Positions 34,036 through 41,310 of a stretch of 64,000 bases of DNA are shown here, one piece after another. Each line of letters starts with the position of its first letter. Position 1 is the stretch's first letter. The DNA is from Mesorhizobium neociceri (GTDB lineage Bacteria > Pseudomonadota > Alphaproteobacteria > Rhizobiales > Rhizobiaceae). The position numbers were made by a program, and so were the translations under genes. Location of the stretch: assembly GCF_013520985.1 (NCBI RefSeq), contig NZ_JACDTY010000013.1:1-64000 (forward strand), written 5' to 3'. The notes beneath the pieces are model-generated. The model did not search any database, had not been told where the DNA came from, and was given only the letters and a program-made list of their open reading frames with translations.

Positions 34036-34440
34036 ATGTCCAACCGCTATGCCACCATCATCACCGACGATGACGGCCGCGAGCTCGTCAGCGCCATCGG
34101 CGTGTTCGAAGGCGCTACCCCGCAGGCGCGTATCGGCCGCATCGAGTCGGTCGTGCCAGGCGTGCTGATCGGCATGATCCGCGGCGGTCCCGTCGATGCG
34201 ATCGGCGGCTTCGGATTTCCGCGCGGTGCGCCCGACGGCCGGGCGATCGGTCTTGCCAGGGCAAGGCTGAAAGCCGCGCCTGCCGAAAAGGGCTACGCGC
34301 CGGCCGATGCCGCTGCCAGCAAGGCCACGCAAAAACGATCAAGAGCAAAGCCGGCCCGACGCAAGGCCGGCAAGATCAAGCGGGCAAGGCCGGTGAAGCA
34401 GCCCACGGCAGAGCCTGCCGGGATCCCGGATCATGGCTGA
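34036..34440 (+). CDS. Hypothetical protein at the prophage left edge
   Basis: A 134-residue protein from ATG 34036 (MSNRYATIITDDDGRELVSA). A small N-terminal beta-rich domain (IGRIESVVPGVLIGMIRGGP, IGGFGFPRGAPDG) is followed by a strongly basic tail (KRSRAKPARRKAGKIKRARP), which suggests nucleic-acid contact. Its stop overlaps the start of the next phage gene by 8 bases, so it is probably the first gene of the packaging operon. No family recognised. Confidence 0.55.
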   Translation: MSNRYATIITDDDGRELVSAIGVFEGATPQARIGRIESVVPGVLIGMIRGGPVDAIGGFGFPRGAPDGRAIGLARARLKAAPAEKGYAPADAAASKATQKRSRAKPARRKAGKIKRARPVKQPTAEPAGIPDHG

Positions 34441-34822
34441 CCGGACGGCGCCGCGTGCGCGCCCTAGCCGCAAAGCGCCCGCCGGCGCCCCTGCCACAAC
34501 GAAGTGGACGAAGAAGACGCTTGGCGATGATTTTCTCGACGCGGTGCGCGCCGATTTCCGCGCCCATGGCGCCGGTGTCATTGCCACGGTCCGGGCCGAC
34601 AAGCCCGATCAGTATCTGAAGATCGTGCAATCGGTGCTGCCCAAGGATCTGGCCAAGGACCTGCATGTCTCCACCGACAATCTGGAAGTCTTGAGTGATG
34701 ACGAAATCCGCCGCCGTATCCGCGGCCTCGAAGCCGTCCTCGGGCCGTTCGGCGACAAGCCGATCGGCGCGGCGCCACTATCTGGCGCTGCTGCAGGAGC
34801 TGGACCGCAGGCGCAGGAGTAA
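34433..34822 (+). CDS. Putative phage terminase small subunit
   Basis: A 129-residue protein. After a basic, Pro/Ala-rich N-terminus it has the helical core TLGDDFLDAVRADFRAHGAG and ATVRADKPDQYLKIVQSVLP, a pattern found in small proteins directly upstream of terminase large subunits in proteobacterial podophages. It would bind packaging sites and present DNA to the motor. It overlaps the large-subunit frame by 128 bases. Assigned from position and core pattern only. Confidence 0.6.
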   Translation: MADRTAPRARPSRKAPAGAPATTKWTKKTLGDDFLDAVRADFRAHGAGVIATVRADKPDQYLKIVQSVLPKDLAKDLHVSTDNLEVLSDDEIRRRIRGLEAVLGPFGDKPIGAAPLSGAAAGAGPQAQE

Positions 34823-35456
34823 CCAGCTCGCCGCCTACCGGCCTTATCCCAGACAGGCTGAATTCCACGCGGCGGGAGCGTTGAACCGCGAGCGGCTGTT
34901 CATGGCCGGCAACCAGCTCGGCAAGACCAGGGCCGGCGGCGCCGAATGGGCCATGCATCTCACCGGCCGCTATCCCTGGTGGTGGCAAGGCAAGACCTTC
35001 GACAGCGCCGTGCGGCTATGGGCGACCGGGGTGACCGGCGAGGGCACGCGCGACAATCCGCAGCGCGTGCTGGTCGGCCCGCCGCAGCAGCAGGCCGCCT
35101 GGGGCACCGGCATGATCCCGGCCGACGCCATTTTGCACACCACCATGGGCCGCGGCGCGCCGGGTGCGCTCGACAGCGTCGTGGTGCGCTGGGGCGGCGG
35201 CGGCGACGTGCAGGCCGATGAATCCGTGCTGTCGTTCAAGAGCTATGAGAAGGGCCGCGAAAAGTGGCAGGGCGAAACCCTGCACGGCGTCTGGTTCGAC
35301 GAAGAGCCGCCGCTGGATATCTATTCCGAAGGCCTGACCCGCACCAACGCCACGGGCGGCATCACGATCGTGACGTTCACGCCGCTGCTCGGAATGTCGG
35401 ATGTGGTGCTGCGGTTTTTGTCGGCGCAGGAGGTGGAGGGCAGGGCGGGGGGTTGA
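34695..35456 (+). CDS. Terminase large subunit, N-terminal ATPase half (gene split)
   Basis: A 253-residue product with the packaging ATPase: LAAYRPYPRQAEFHAAGALN (adenine-binding region), Walker A FMAGNQLGKTRAG (about residues 70-82), WAMHLTGRYPWWW, DNPQRVLVGPP and Walker B GVWFDEEPP, then ITIVTFTPLLGMSDVVLRFL. The family continues directly into a ...RHVTxMTIDDAEHY nuclease half, but here the frame ends in a divergent tail (SAQEVEGRAGG) and a stop at 35456. The nuclease half resumes at 35999 after an inserted segment. Start ATG 34695 or 34698. Confidence 0.85.
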   Translation: MMTKSAAVSAASKPSSGRSATSRSARRHYLALLQELDRRRRSNQLAAYRPYPRQAEFHAAGALNRERLFMAGNQLGKTRAGGAEWAMHLTGRYPWWWQGKTFDSAVRLWATGVTGEGTRDNPQRVLVGPPQQQAAWGTGMIPADAILHTTMGRGAPGALDSVVVRWGGGGDVQADESVLSFKSYEKGREKWQGETLHGVWFDEEPPLDIYSEGLTRTNATGGITIVTFTPLLGMSDVVLRFLSAQEVEGRAGG

Positions 35457-35515
35457 AGTAGAGCCGCCCGCAAGGGAGGACGCCGGTGCTGCCGCAGCGA
35501 CGCTCGGCATCTAAC

Positions 35516-35848
35516 TCAATGCGGAAGAAGTAGAGAGACCTTTACGCGAGGTGCAAAGAAGCAACGCAAATACAGCTGATTGGTTATGACGTAGGTACTT
35601 TCGCAGATATGGAATTGGCCGTCTGGGGAGTCCTGCACACGGTCCGGTGGGATGATGAAATTATGCGGCAAATAGATGTAACCACCGTCGATCCTGGACA
35701 GCACCGAAGACTGAGGTATGGCGCGGCAATCAGTGCCGCCGCAACACTTGAATTTCGTCTGTGGGTCAATCCTGTCTTCGTACCAATCGTGGGCGCTGGC
35801 GGCCGTCGCGGCGGCGATACACATCGCCGTGAAGATGAATCTTCGCAT
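35516..35848 (-). CDS. Small secreted protein inserted between the terminase halves
   Basis: About 110 residues with a signal peptide (MRRFIFTAMCIAAATAASAHDW). The mature part has WYEDRIDPQTKFKCCGGTDC and RVQDSPDGQFHICE, with four to five Cys. Proteins with this CCGGTDC pattern recur in rhizobial genomes and prophages without a known role. It is on the strand opposite to the packaging genes, as expected of an inserted cargo gene. An ATG at 35860 is also possible. Confidence 0.65.
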   Translation of the reverse strand: MRRFIFTAMCIAAATAASAHDWYEDRIDPQTKFKCCGGTDCRAIPQSSVLSRIDGGYIYLPHNFIIPPDRVQDSPDGQFHICESTYVITNQLYLRCFFAPRVKVSLLLPH

Positions 35849-35998
35849 GGCATTCCTCAAGCATCTGGCAGGCGCTGCTCGTTGGAACGTCTACGTATAT
35901 TAGCGTCCCGTTGAGAATACCATTGGCCGCCGACTGACGGACGCAGCTCCGGCAAGATTGGTTTGACCCTTCCTGGCCATCAATGACCGAGGTGAGGC

Positions 35999-36754
35999 AT
36001 GTCCCGTCACGTCACCTTCATGACCATCGACGATGCCGAGCACTATTCGCCAGACGAGCGCGCCGCGATCATTGCCGCTTATCCCGAGCATGAGCGCGAG
36101 GCCAGGGCCAAGGGCATTCCGGTTCTCGGCTCCGGCCGCATCTTTCCGATTTCCGAACAGCTGATCGCCTGCGAGCCGTTCCGGCTGCCGCGCTACTGGC
36201 CGCGCCTAGGCGCGCTCGATTTTGGTTGGGACCACCCCTCGGCCGCGGTCGAACTCGCCTGGGACACGGAGGCCGATGTCGTCTACGTCACCAAGGCTGC
36301 CCGCGCCTCGCAGCAGACACCGGCCATGCAGGTGCTGGCGCTGAAGCCGTGGGGCGAGTGGCTGCCCTGGGCCTGGCCGCGCGACGGCCGCCGCGAAACG
36401 CTGGAAGGGGCGGGCACCGCGCTCGCCAGACAATACACCGCGCACGGGCTGAACATGCTGTCGGGCCACGCCCGCTTTGCCGACGGCTCGGTCTCGGTCG
36501 AGGCCGGCCTGATGGAGATGCTCGACCGCATGGAGTCCGGCCGCTTCAAGGTGTTCTCGACGCTGCTGCCCTGGTTCGAGGAATTCCGCCTCTACCACCG
36601 CAAGGACGGCCAGGTTGTAAAGCTGCGGGACGATCTGATGGCCGCGACGCGTTATGGCGTGATGATGCTGAGGGAAGCGTTGGTCGATCCGGCGGAGTTC
36701 AAGGCGGCGCGACGGCCGGTGGGGCAGAGCGATCCGCTGGGGGCGTTTCGATAG
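35999..36754 (+). CDS. Terminase large subunit, C-terminal nuclease half (gene split)
   Basis: A 251-residue product starting MSRHVTFMTIDDAEHYSPDE. It has the RNase H-like nuclease: IPVLGSGRIFPISEQLI, LGALDFGWDHPSAAVEL (first Asp), then SVEAGLMEMLDRMESGRFKV and KLRDDLMAATRYGVMMLREA (distal acidic residues). This is normally the second half of one large-subunit protein. A ribosome site (GAGGTGAGGC) stands just before ATG 35999, with a stop codon two codons upstream, so the half could be made as a separate polypeptide. Confidence 0.85.
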   Translation: MSRHVTFMTIDDAEHYSPDERAAIIAAYPEHEREARAKGIPVLGSGRIFPISEQLIACEPFRLPRYWPRLGALDFGWDHPSAAVELAWDTEADVVYVTKAARASQQTPAMQVLALKPWGEWLPWAWPRDGRRETLEGAGTALARQYTAHGLNMLSGHARFADGSVSVEAGLMEMLDRMESGRFKVFSTLLPWFEEFRLYHRKDGQVVKLRDDLMAATRYGVMMLREALVDPAEFKAARRPVGQSDPLGAFR

Positions 36755-36889
36755 GGGCGGTGAAGGTCAGGACGGTTGATAGGAAAAATTGGCGGCGACG
36801 TCGAAATGGTTGGCGGTGTCTCTGGGGAGGTAAATAACAATCCAGCAGTAAAAACAGTTCACTATGCTAGCGCACCCACGACTCGCTTT

Positions 36890-36918
36890 TTGACAGTCGG
36901 CTCTTTATGGGATTACGG
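36890..36918 (+). promoter_or_regulatory. Possible promoter for the kinase/DUF3037 pair
   Basis: TTGACA (36890-36895), a 17-base spacer and TTACGG (36913-36918), 18-24 bases before the kinase start codons. The -35 is perfect and the -10 is weak. It would give the cargo genes their own expression. Confidence 0.35.
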
Positions 36919-36935
36919 AGCAGTCTATTTGTGGG

Positions 36936-37760
36936 GTGGGTATGCTTGCGTGCGGAATAGCTTGCCAGCCGACCGAGATTCAGCGGGAAATAGAGGCATT
37001 TCAGTCAAGTACAAGTCCGGTGCGGGTGGCTACTGACAAGGGAGAGGGTTTCTTAAAATCGCTCGGAAACCCGATGGGTGCTGCTGCGCTCATCTCCGAA
37101 TTGGTGGCAGCCGAGTTGGCGACATGGTTCGGACTGAAGATTCCTCCATTTGCCATAATCCGACAAATGTCGATCGACATAATCATGCCCAAGAATGGGG
37201 TCGCGATGCTGCCTCCTTTATTCTTCTCTTATGCGGTGGACGGAACTCCACGCGATGGCCAAGACACTTTCCCCTCCCGTCTCCGTGACCCGGGCGACAT
37301 AGCGCGACTAGTCGTATTCGACACGTGGATTCGAAATTGGGATCGTTTCCTGGATGGCGAAGCCAACTCCGAAAACCTCCTCTATGTGAGGACCCCTGGC
37401 GGTCGAAAATACGACCTCGTTCCGATAGATCATTCGAATTGCTTTATCGGCGATGATGTCGATTTTCCTACTGGTCCGGCACCAGCCGATTGGGTAACTG
37501 ACCCCAAGGTGTATGGGAAATTTCCTGAGTTCGATTCTTACATCGATGCCCGGTCTGTCACCCAAGCCACTCATAAACTGGCGCAATTACAACGCAATTT
37601 CGTGGTCGAAGTTGTTAACTCCGTACCTGCAGAATGGGGCTTGGGTCTCAATGCCGCAAAGTCACTTGTCGATTTGATTTGTGACCGCGCCGGTTTTGTG
37701 ATGAACACCATATCTGCGAGATTGGTGGATGCACCAGAGATCCCAGGATTGGTCCAGTGA
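36936..37760 (+). CDS. HipA-like (HipA_2) family kinase
   Basis: A 274-residue kinase-fold protein (GTG 36936; ATG 36942 possible). Visible features: the ATP Lys in GFLKSLGNPMG (Lys41), the paired Glu in LISELVAAELATWFGLKIPP, the catalytic-type segment FDTWIRNWDRFLDG (Asp136-Arg137) followed by ENLLYV, and the metal Asp in LVPIDHSNCF (Asp165). All key residues appear present, so it is probably active. There is no HipB-like gene. Its stop overlaps the DUF3037 start, a conserved pairing in this family. Lower GC than the phage genes around it points to transfer. Role inferred: toxin-like or defence kinase. Confidence 0.75.
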   Translation: MGMLACGIACQPTEIQREIEAFQSSTSPVRVATDKGEGFLKSLGNPMGAAALISELVAAELATWFGLKIPPFAIIRQMSIDIIMPKNGVAMLPPLFFSYAVDGTPRDGQDTFPSRLRDPGDIARLVVFDTWIRNWDRFLDGEANSENLLYVRTPGGRKYDLVPIDHSNCFIGDDVDFPTGPAPADWVTDPKVYGKFPEFDSYIDARSVTQATHKLAQLQRNFVVEVVNSVPAEWGLGLNAAKSLVDLICDRAGFVMNTISARLVDAPEIPGLVQ

Positions 37761-38557
37761 TGCGTGAATCGCAAGGATACTACTCGCTCGTGCAGTACTC
37801 GGAGTTCCCCGAGCGCGCGGAGTTCGTGAACATTGGCGTTATCCTTTTCGCCAGTGCGGAGCCGTACGTGCTCGCTAAATTTAGCCAACGGCCCCGGCGC
37901 GCTGAAAAGGCATTCAACGTGCATTTAGGTAATCATTTCAAGTTTTTGCAGGAGTCAATGGAGAGCCGAATTAAGCTAGAATTTGGCTCTGGTTGGAGCA
38001 AAGAACGGATCGAGCAATTTGTCGCGCTGAGATCTGGTAAGGTTCGCCTGTCGCCAGTCCGCTCAATCCTAGTCAAAAACCCAGTGGAGTTGATCGAGGA
38101 TCTCTTTCAGCGATTGGTCGGCGATGTGCCCAATGTCAGGAGAGGACAGCGGCCATCCACCAAACTTGCGCACGCTTTTAAAATGTGCGGCGTTGACAAA
38201 CTCCTTTTGAAGCCGGAGCCGGTTCATTTGCCTGGAGGCGTGAAGATTGAGGCGCCGTTCGCCTATCAGAATGGTTCATTCAATCTGATTGATGCGGTGT
38301 CTCTGGCTGGTGATCCTGACAAAGCTCTCAACCGGGCAAGTCCGCATATGATTGAAGGTGAACTACTCTATCAAGAAACGGCTCTAGCTAATCGCAAGCA
38401 ACTGGTGGTGATTGGTGATGAAGGTGACAGCCAGGATTCGGCATTCTTAGATATGGTTTCGGCGCAGATGGAGCGCCACCATGTGAGATTTTACACGATC
38501 GATCAGATCGAACCGCTGGTGAGAGATATACGCGAGAACTACGCTATTCATCACTAG
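37757..38557 (+). CDS. DUF3037 family protein, partner of the HipA-like kinase
   Basis: A 266-residue protein starting MMRESQGYYSLVQYSEFPER. The DUF3037 N-terminal motif is EFVNIGVILFASAEPYVLAK, followed by ALRSGKVRLSPVRSILVKNP. The C-terminal half has QLVVIGDEGDSQDSAFLDMV and ends IEPLVRDIRENYAIHH. It overlaps the kinase gene by 4 bases (ATGA), so the two are translationally coupled. The family has no established activity; with the kinase it may act as substrate, antidote or sensor. Confidence 0.77.
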   Translation: MMRESQGYYSLVQYSEFPERAEFVNIGVILFASAEPYVLAKFSQRPRRAEKAFNVHLGNHFKFLQESMESRIKLEFGSGWSKERIEQFVALRSGKVRLSPVRSILVKNPVELIEDLFQRLVGDVPNVRRGQRPSTKLAHAFKMCGVDKLLLKPEPVHLPGGVKIEAPFAYQNGSFNLIDAVSLAGDPDKALNRASPHMIEGELLYQETALANRKQLVVIGDEGDSQDSAFLDMVSAQMERHHVRFYTIDQIEPLVRDIRENYAIHH

Positions 38558-38734
38558 GGTTTGTCCACCTGCGGGGCATGGTTTCTTGACGTTGGATACC
38601 TGAAATCCACGCTCTGATCGTCAATCCTCAAGCCACCGAGCGGTTCTCTTGAACCGCACGGATGCTCTCCACGAAACACTTTGTCCTTTTAGCTGATAAG
38701 CACGTTTCGCCGCTACGCAAGGGAGAGCTCTTCC

Positions 38735-38878
38735 ATGCCTCTGGCCTTGACGGTCCAGATCATTCACGCAACCCTGCGCTACCTCAGCTACATCGCTGCC
38801 AATCTGTGCGCTGAGGACCGGGCCGAGATCGATTGTCAGTTCGACCAGTGGTCGCCGGACTTGGTGGCGCTGACGTAA
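38735..38878 (+). pseudogene. Truncated duplicate of the 39437 virion gene start
   Basis: A 47-codon fragment that closely repeats the first ~45 codons of the gene at 39437: ATLRYLSYIAANLCAEDRAE here against ATLRDLSYIAANLRPQDRAE there, then IDCQFDQWSPDLVALT against IDCQLDHWSPALLALT, where a stop follows. It is preceded by a GGGAGAG ribosome site. It appears to be a remnant left where the cargo block joined the phage operon. Confidence 0.75.
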
Positions 38879-38932
38879 TCAGCTTTTGCGTCGAGACCGC
38901 ATTGCTGCGATCCCGCGAATTGACGCCGTGGG

Positions 38933-39304
38933 TTACTCCACGATCTTCCAGTAAGAATCCTTGCGGATCACCTTGCCGTCGCGGAACGTGTAAAAGTCGC
39001 AACCTCGGACCTCCTTTTTCACGCCCTCGCGGGTGGTGCCGGTCAGCATCCATTTGGACATGCCGGTATCGGCAGCCGCATCGACGAAATGCTCGCCGTC
39101 GCCGTAGTGGACATCGGGCAGGCCTTCGAAGCGTGTCGCCAGCGCGTCGCGCACGTTCCGCTTGCCCTCGAAGCGCGAGCCCCAGGGGTTGTTTCCCCTC
39201 GGCATCTCCAGGACGCAGTCGTCGGCAAAGAACGCCATGATGCGATCGAGGTCGTGCGCGTTGAAGGCATCGCATAGCTCCCTCAGTGTCGATCGAATGT
39301 CCAT
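38933..39304 (-). CDS. SnoaL-like / NTF2-fold protein
   Basis: A 123-residue protein of the small SnoaL-like polyketide cyclase/NTF2 fold: LRELCDAFNAHDLDRIMAFF, ADDCVLEMPRGN, then the terminal DFYTFRDGKVIRKDSYWKIV strand pair. Such proteins often act as isomerases or bind small ligands; the ligand is unknown. It stands on the minus strand between a virion gene and its truncated duplicate, so it is cargo of the prophage rather than a phage structural gene. Confidence 0.82.
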   Translation of the reverse strand: MDIRSTLRELCDAFNAHDLDRIMAFFADDCVLEMPRGNNPWGSRFEGKRNVRDALATRFEGLPDVHYGDGEHFVDAAADTGMSKWMLTGTTREGVKKEVRGCDFYTFRDGKVIRKDSYWKIVE

Positions 39305-39436
39305 TCGCCCGTCTCCTCCAGTCGCCCAATTGTTAGTTTCGCTATCCGAAATAGGTCATCGGCAAGAGGGCCGGTCAAGGCCGCGGCTCTCCCCGGCCCA
39401 ACAGCGGGAGCGAACTCCCATGGCTCGAGCCACTGC

Positions 39437-40006
39437 ATGACCCTTCGCATCATCCCAGCCACGCTGCGCGACCTCTCCTACATCGCCGCCAATCTGCGCC
39501 CGCAGGACCGGGCCGAGATCGACTGCCAGCTTGACCATTGGTCGCCGGCGCTGCTGGCGCTCACCGCGCTGCAGGGGTTTGCCTGGGTCGCCGAGCTCGA
39601 CGGCAATCCGGAGGCTGGCTTCGGCGCTGCCGAGCAGCGCAGCGGCCTGTGGATCGCCTGGAGCTGGGGTACGCGCCGCATGAAGCGCTGCGTGCCGGGC
39701 ATTACCCAGTACTTTCACACCGTGCTCGGGCCGCAAGTTGCCGCATGCGGCGCCTGGCGGGTCGAGGCGCGGGCGCTGGCCGCCAATCACCTCGCGCTGC
39801 GCTGGCTCGACCGGCTCGGCGCCACCCAACGCTGCCGGCTGCCGGGGTACGGCCGCAACGGCGAAGATTTTTTCCTCTATGACTGGACAAGAGAAGGCTG
39901 GAACCATGTGTCTCTTTCAAAAGCCGCCGGCGCTGAAGCCGCTGCCACCGACCCCGACCATTGCCGACAAGGACGTGCAGGCGCGCGAGACAGCCTTGCG
40001 GGCTGA
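39437..40006 (+). CDS. Phage protein with GNAT-like core (T7 internal virion protein A/gp13-like)
   Basis: A 189-residue protein. IIPATLRDLSYIAANLRPQD starts the unit, then GFAWVAELDGNPEAGFGAAE, ITQYFHTVLGPQVAACGAWR and LALRWLDRLGATQRCRLPGY-GRNGEDFFLYDWTR give an acyltransferase-like beta-alpha pattern. In T7-like podophages a similar protein lies near the portal and has been equated with gp13. The role in the particle is inferred. Its 5' end is duplicated at 38735. The C-terminal tail overlaps the next gene in another frame. Confidence 0.65.
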   Translation: MTLRIIPATLRDLSYIAANLRPQDRAEIDCQLDHWSPALLALTALQGFAWVAELDGNPEAGFGAAEQRSGLWIAWSWGTRRMKRCVPGITQYFHTVLGPQVAACGAWRVEARALAANHLALRWLDRLGATQRCRLPGYGRNGEDFFLYDWTREGWNHVSLSKAAGAEAAATDPDHCRQGRAGARDSLAG

Positions 40007-40100
40007 ACTCGAACAGCGCCAGGGCACGGCGGCAACGGTAAAAACCGACCTCGCGCCCGGCGATCTCACCGGCCAGCGCCGCGTGCTTTTGGGGGTATGA
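39906..40100 (+). CDS. Small phage protein
   Basis: A 64-residue protein starting MCLFQKPPALKPLPPTPTIA, with a proline-rich N-terminus and a helix (VQARETALRAELEQRQG). It overlaps the end of the preceding gene by about 100 bases in another frame. Small proteins with the MCLF(x)KP start are common upstream of portal genes in proteobacterial podophages. No function known. Confidence 0.6.
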   Translation: MCLFQKPPALKPLPPTPTIADKDVQARETALRAELEQRQGTAATVKTDLAPGDLTGQRRVLLGV

Positions 40101-40192
40101 CCATGACCGCGATGAAGCGCAGTTTCAGGAAGCGCGTGCTGGCGTGGTGGTATTGGCGAAAGCATGCGCGGCTGCTGAAGCGGCGCGGGTGA
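40097..40192 (+). CDS. Small basic peptide
   Basis: A 31-residue frame (MTMTAMKRSFRKRVLAWWYW... ending LLKRRG) that begins inside the stop of the previous gene (ATGA). Net charge is strongly positive with a Trp/Tyr cluster, so it could bind membrane or nucleic acid. Coupled start supports translation; function unknown. Confidence 0.4.
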   Translation: MTMTAMKRSFRKRVLAWWYWRKHARLLKRRG

Positions 40193-40202
40193 GCGCTCTT
40201 AC

Positions 40203-40388
40203 CTTCTCCCCTTGTGGGAGAAGGTGGATCGGCGCGTAGCGCCGAGACGGATGAGGGGTGTTGGACGGAATAAGGCGCTGGTTATCTTGTCGCCGCGCCT
40301 TGTCGCTGGACAGACGAAGTCGCCAAGCTGGAACACCCCTCATCCGACCGAGCTTCGCTCGGCCACCTTCTCCCACAAGGGGAGAAGG
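40203..40388. repeat. Family B palindromic repeat, inverted pair
   Basis: A full family B pair (hairpins at 40203-40225 and 40367-40388) inside the prophage, between the small basic peptide gene and the minus-strand methyltransferase gene. The central ~60 bases differ from the copies at 9.1 and 10.2 kb. Confidence 0.85.
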
Positions 40389-40401
40389 GAAGGACGCCAC
40401 G

Positions 40402-41022
40402 TCACCCCTTCTTCGCGAACGCCCACACCATCAGCGGGTATTCCTCGTCATTGCTGAGATCCCGCCACAGACCATAGGCCCGCACCGGTCCGCCAATATG
40501 CGCCTTGGCGCAGGCCTTGTTGCCCCAGCCATAGGTTTGCACGTCGGCTTCGGCAAAACCGCCTTCGACCATCAGCTGCTTCAGGCCGGTGGGCGTCCAG
40601 CGGTTGTAGTCGTGCGGCCTGGCGTGCACCCTGAACAGGAAGGGTGTCGCCACCATCGCCCAGCCGCCTGGCCTGGTCATGGCATGGATATTCCCGGCCG
40701 CCGCAATCGGTCGCTGCACATGCTCCAGCACCTGGTCGGCGATGACGATGGGATATTGCCGGTCACTGCGGTCCTTGCAGATGTCGAATTCGGGAAAGTC
40801 GACCGAGCGATAGTCGGAGCACAGCGTCTTCCAGTAACGGTTCCAGCCCGGCGAGATCTCGATCACCGCCAAAGACTTGCGGCCGTCCGTTTCCAGGAAA
40901 GCGGTGAACGCCTCGATCTGCCTGATGCGCAGCCAGTTGCGGGAATCGTAGCCGATGAGCCACTTCGCCGCCTGTTTGCCGCGGGTTTTCAAAGTGCCGG
41001 CAAGGCTTAACGTCATTGTCAC
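40402..41022 (-). CDS. SAM-dependent methyltransferase-like cargo gene
   Basis: A 206-residue protein of the methyltransferase 11 type: LAVIEISPGWNRYWKTLCSD stands for motif I (without a perfect GxGxG), VIADQVLEHVQRPIAAAGNI is motif IV, and RPGGWAMVATPFLFRVHARP-HDYNRWTPTGLKQLM follows, a sequence often seen in sugar or lipid methyltransferases. Opposite to the phage genes and flanked by host-type repeats on both sides (40203 and 41094), so it is an insertion into the structural operon. ATG 41016 is an alternative start. Confidence 0.72.
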   Translation of the reverse strand: MTMTLSLAGTLKTRGKQAAKWLIGYDSRNWLRIRQIEAFTAFLETDGRKSLAVIEISPGWNRYWKTLCSDYRSVDFPEFDICKDRSDRQYPIVIADQVLEHVQRPIAAAGNIHAMTRPGGWAMVATPFLFRVHARPHDYNRWTPTGLKQLMVEGGFAEADVQTYGWGNKACAKAHIGGPVRAYGLWRDLSNDEEYPLMVWAFAKKG

Positions 41023-41093
41023 GTCGACCTCCTCCTAGACCCGCCGTGGACGTTTCGTATCACTGCCAAGTGGGCAAAAGATGACAGAGAGCT

Positions 41094-41274
41094 GATCTCC
41101 CCCCTCGTGGGGGAGATGCCCGGCAGGGCAGAGGGGGGCGCTGTCCCTCCGACCCGTCGAGCAACTCCTGGGCGTCACCCTCTGCTGGCTCTCTGCCATC
41201 AATCTGAAACGCCGGCGATCCTTCGCGCCCCCCTCTGTCCTGCCGGACATCTCCCCCACGAGGGGGGAGATTGG
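41094..41274. repeat. Family A palindromic repeat, inverted pair
   Basis: Family A copies at 41094-41143 and 41227-41274 with tails facing inward, just before the portal gene. Confidence 0.85.
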
Positions 41275-41310
41275 CAGCTCCCGCATCCGCGCCAAACAAG
41301 TGAGCCCCTC

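Noticed and set aside
34695-36754. Intein or intron as explanation of the split terminase
   Set aside because: The inserted part holds stop codons and an opposite-strand gene, without splicing-domain motifs or intron structure.
36776-37036. An 86-codon frame before the HipA-like kinase
   Set aside because: It overlaps the kinase N-terminus in another frame and has no motif or ribosome site.
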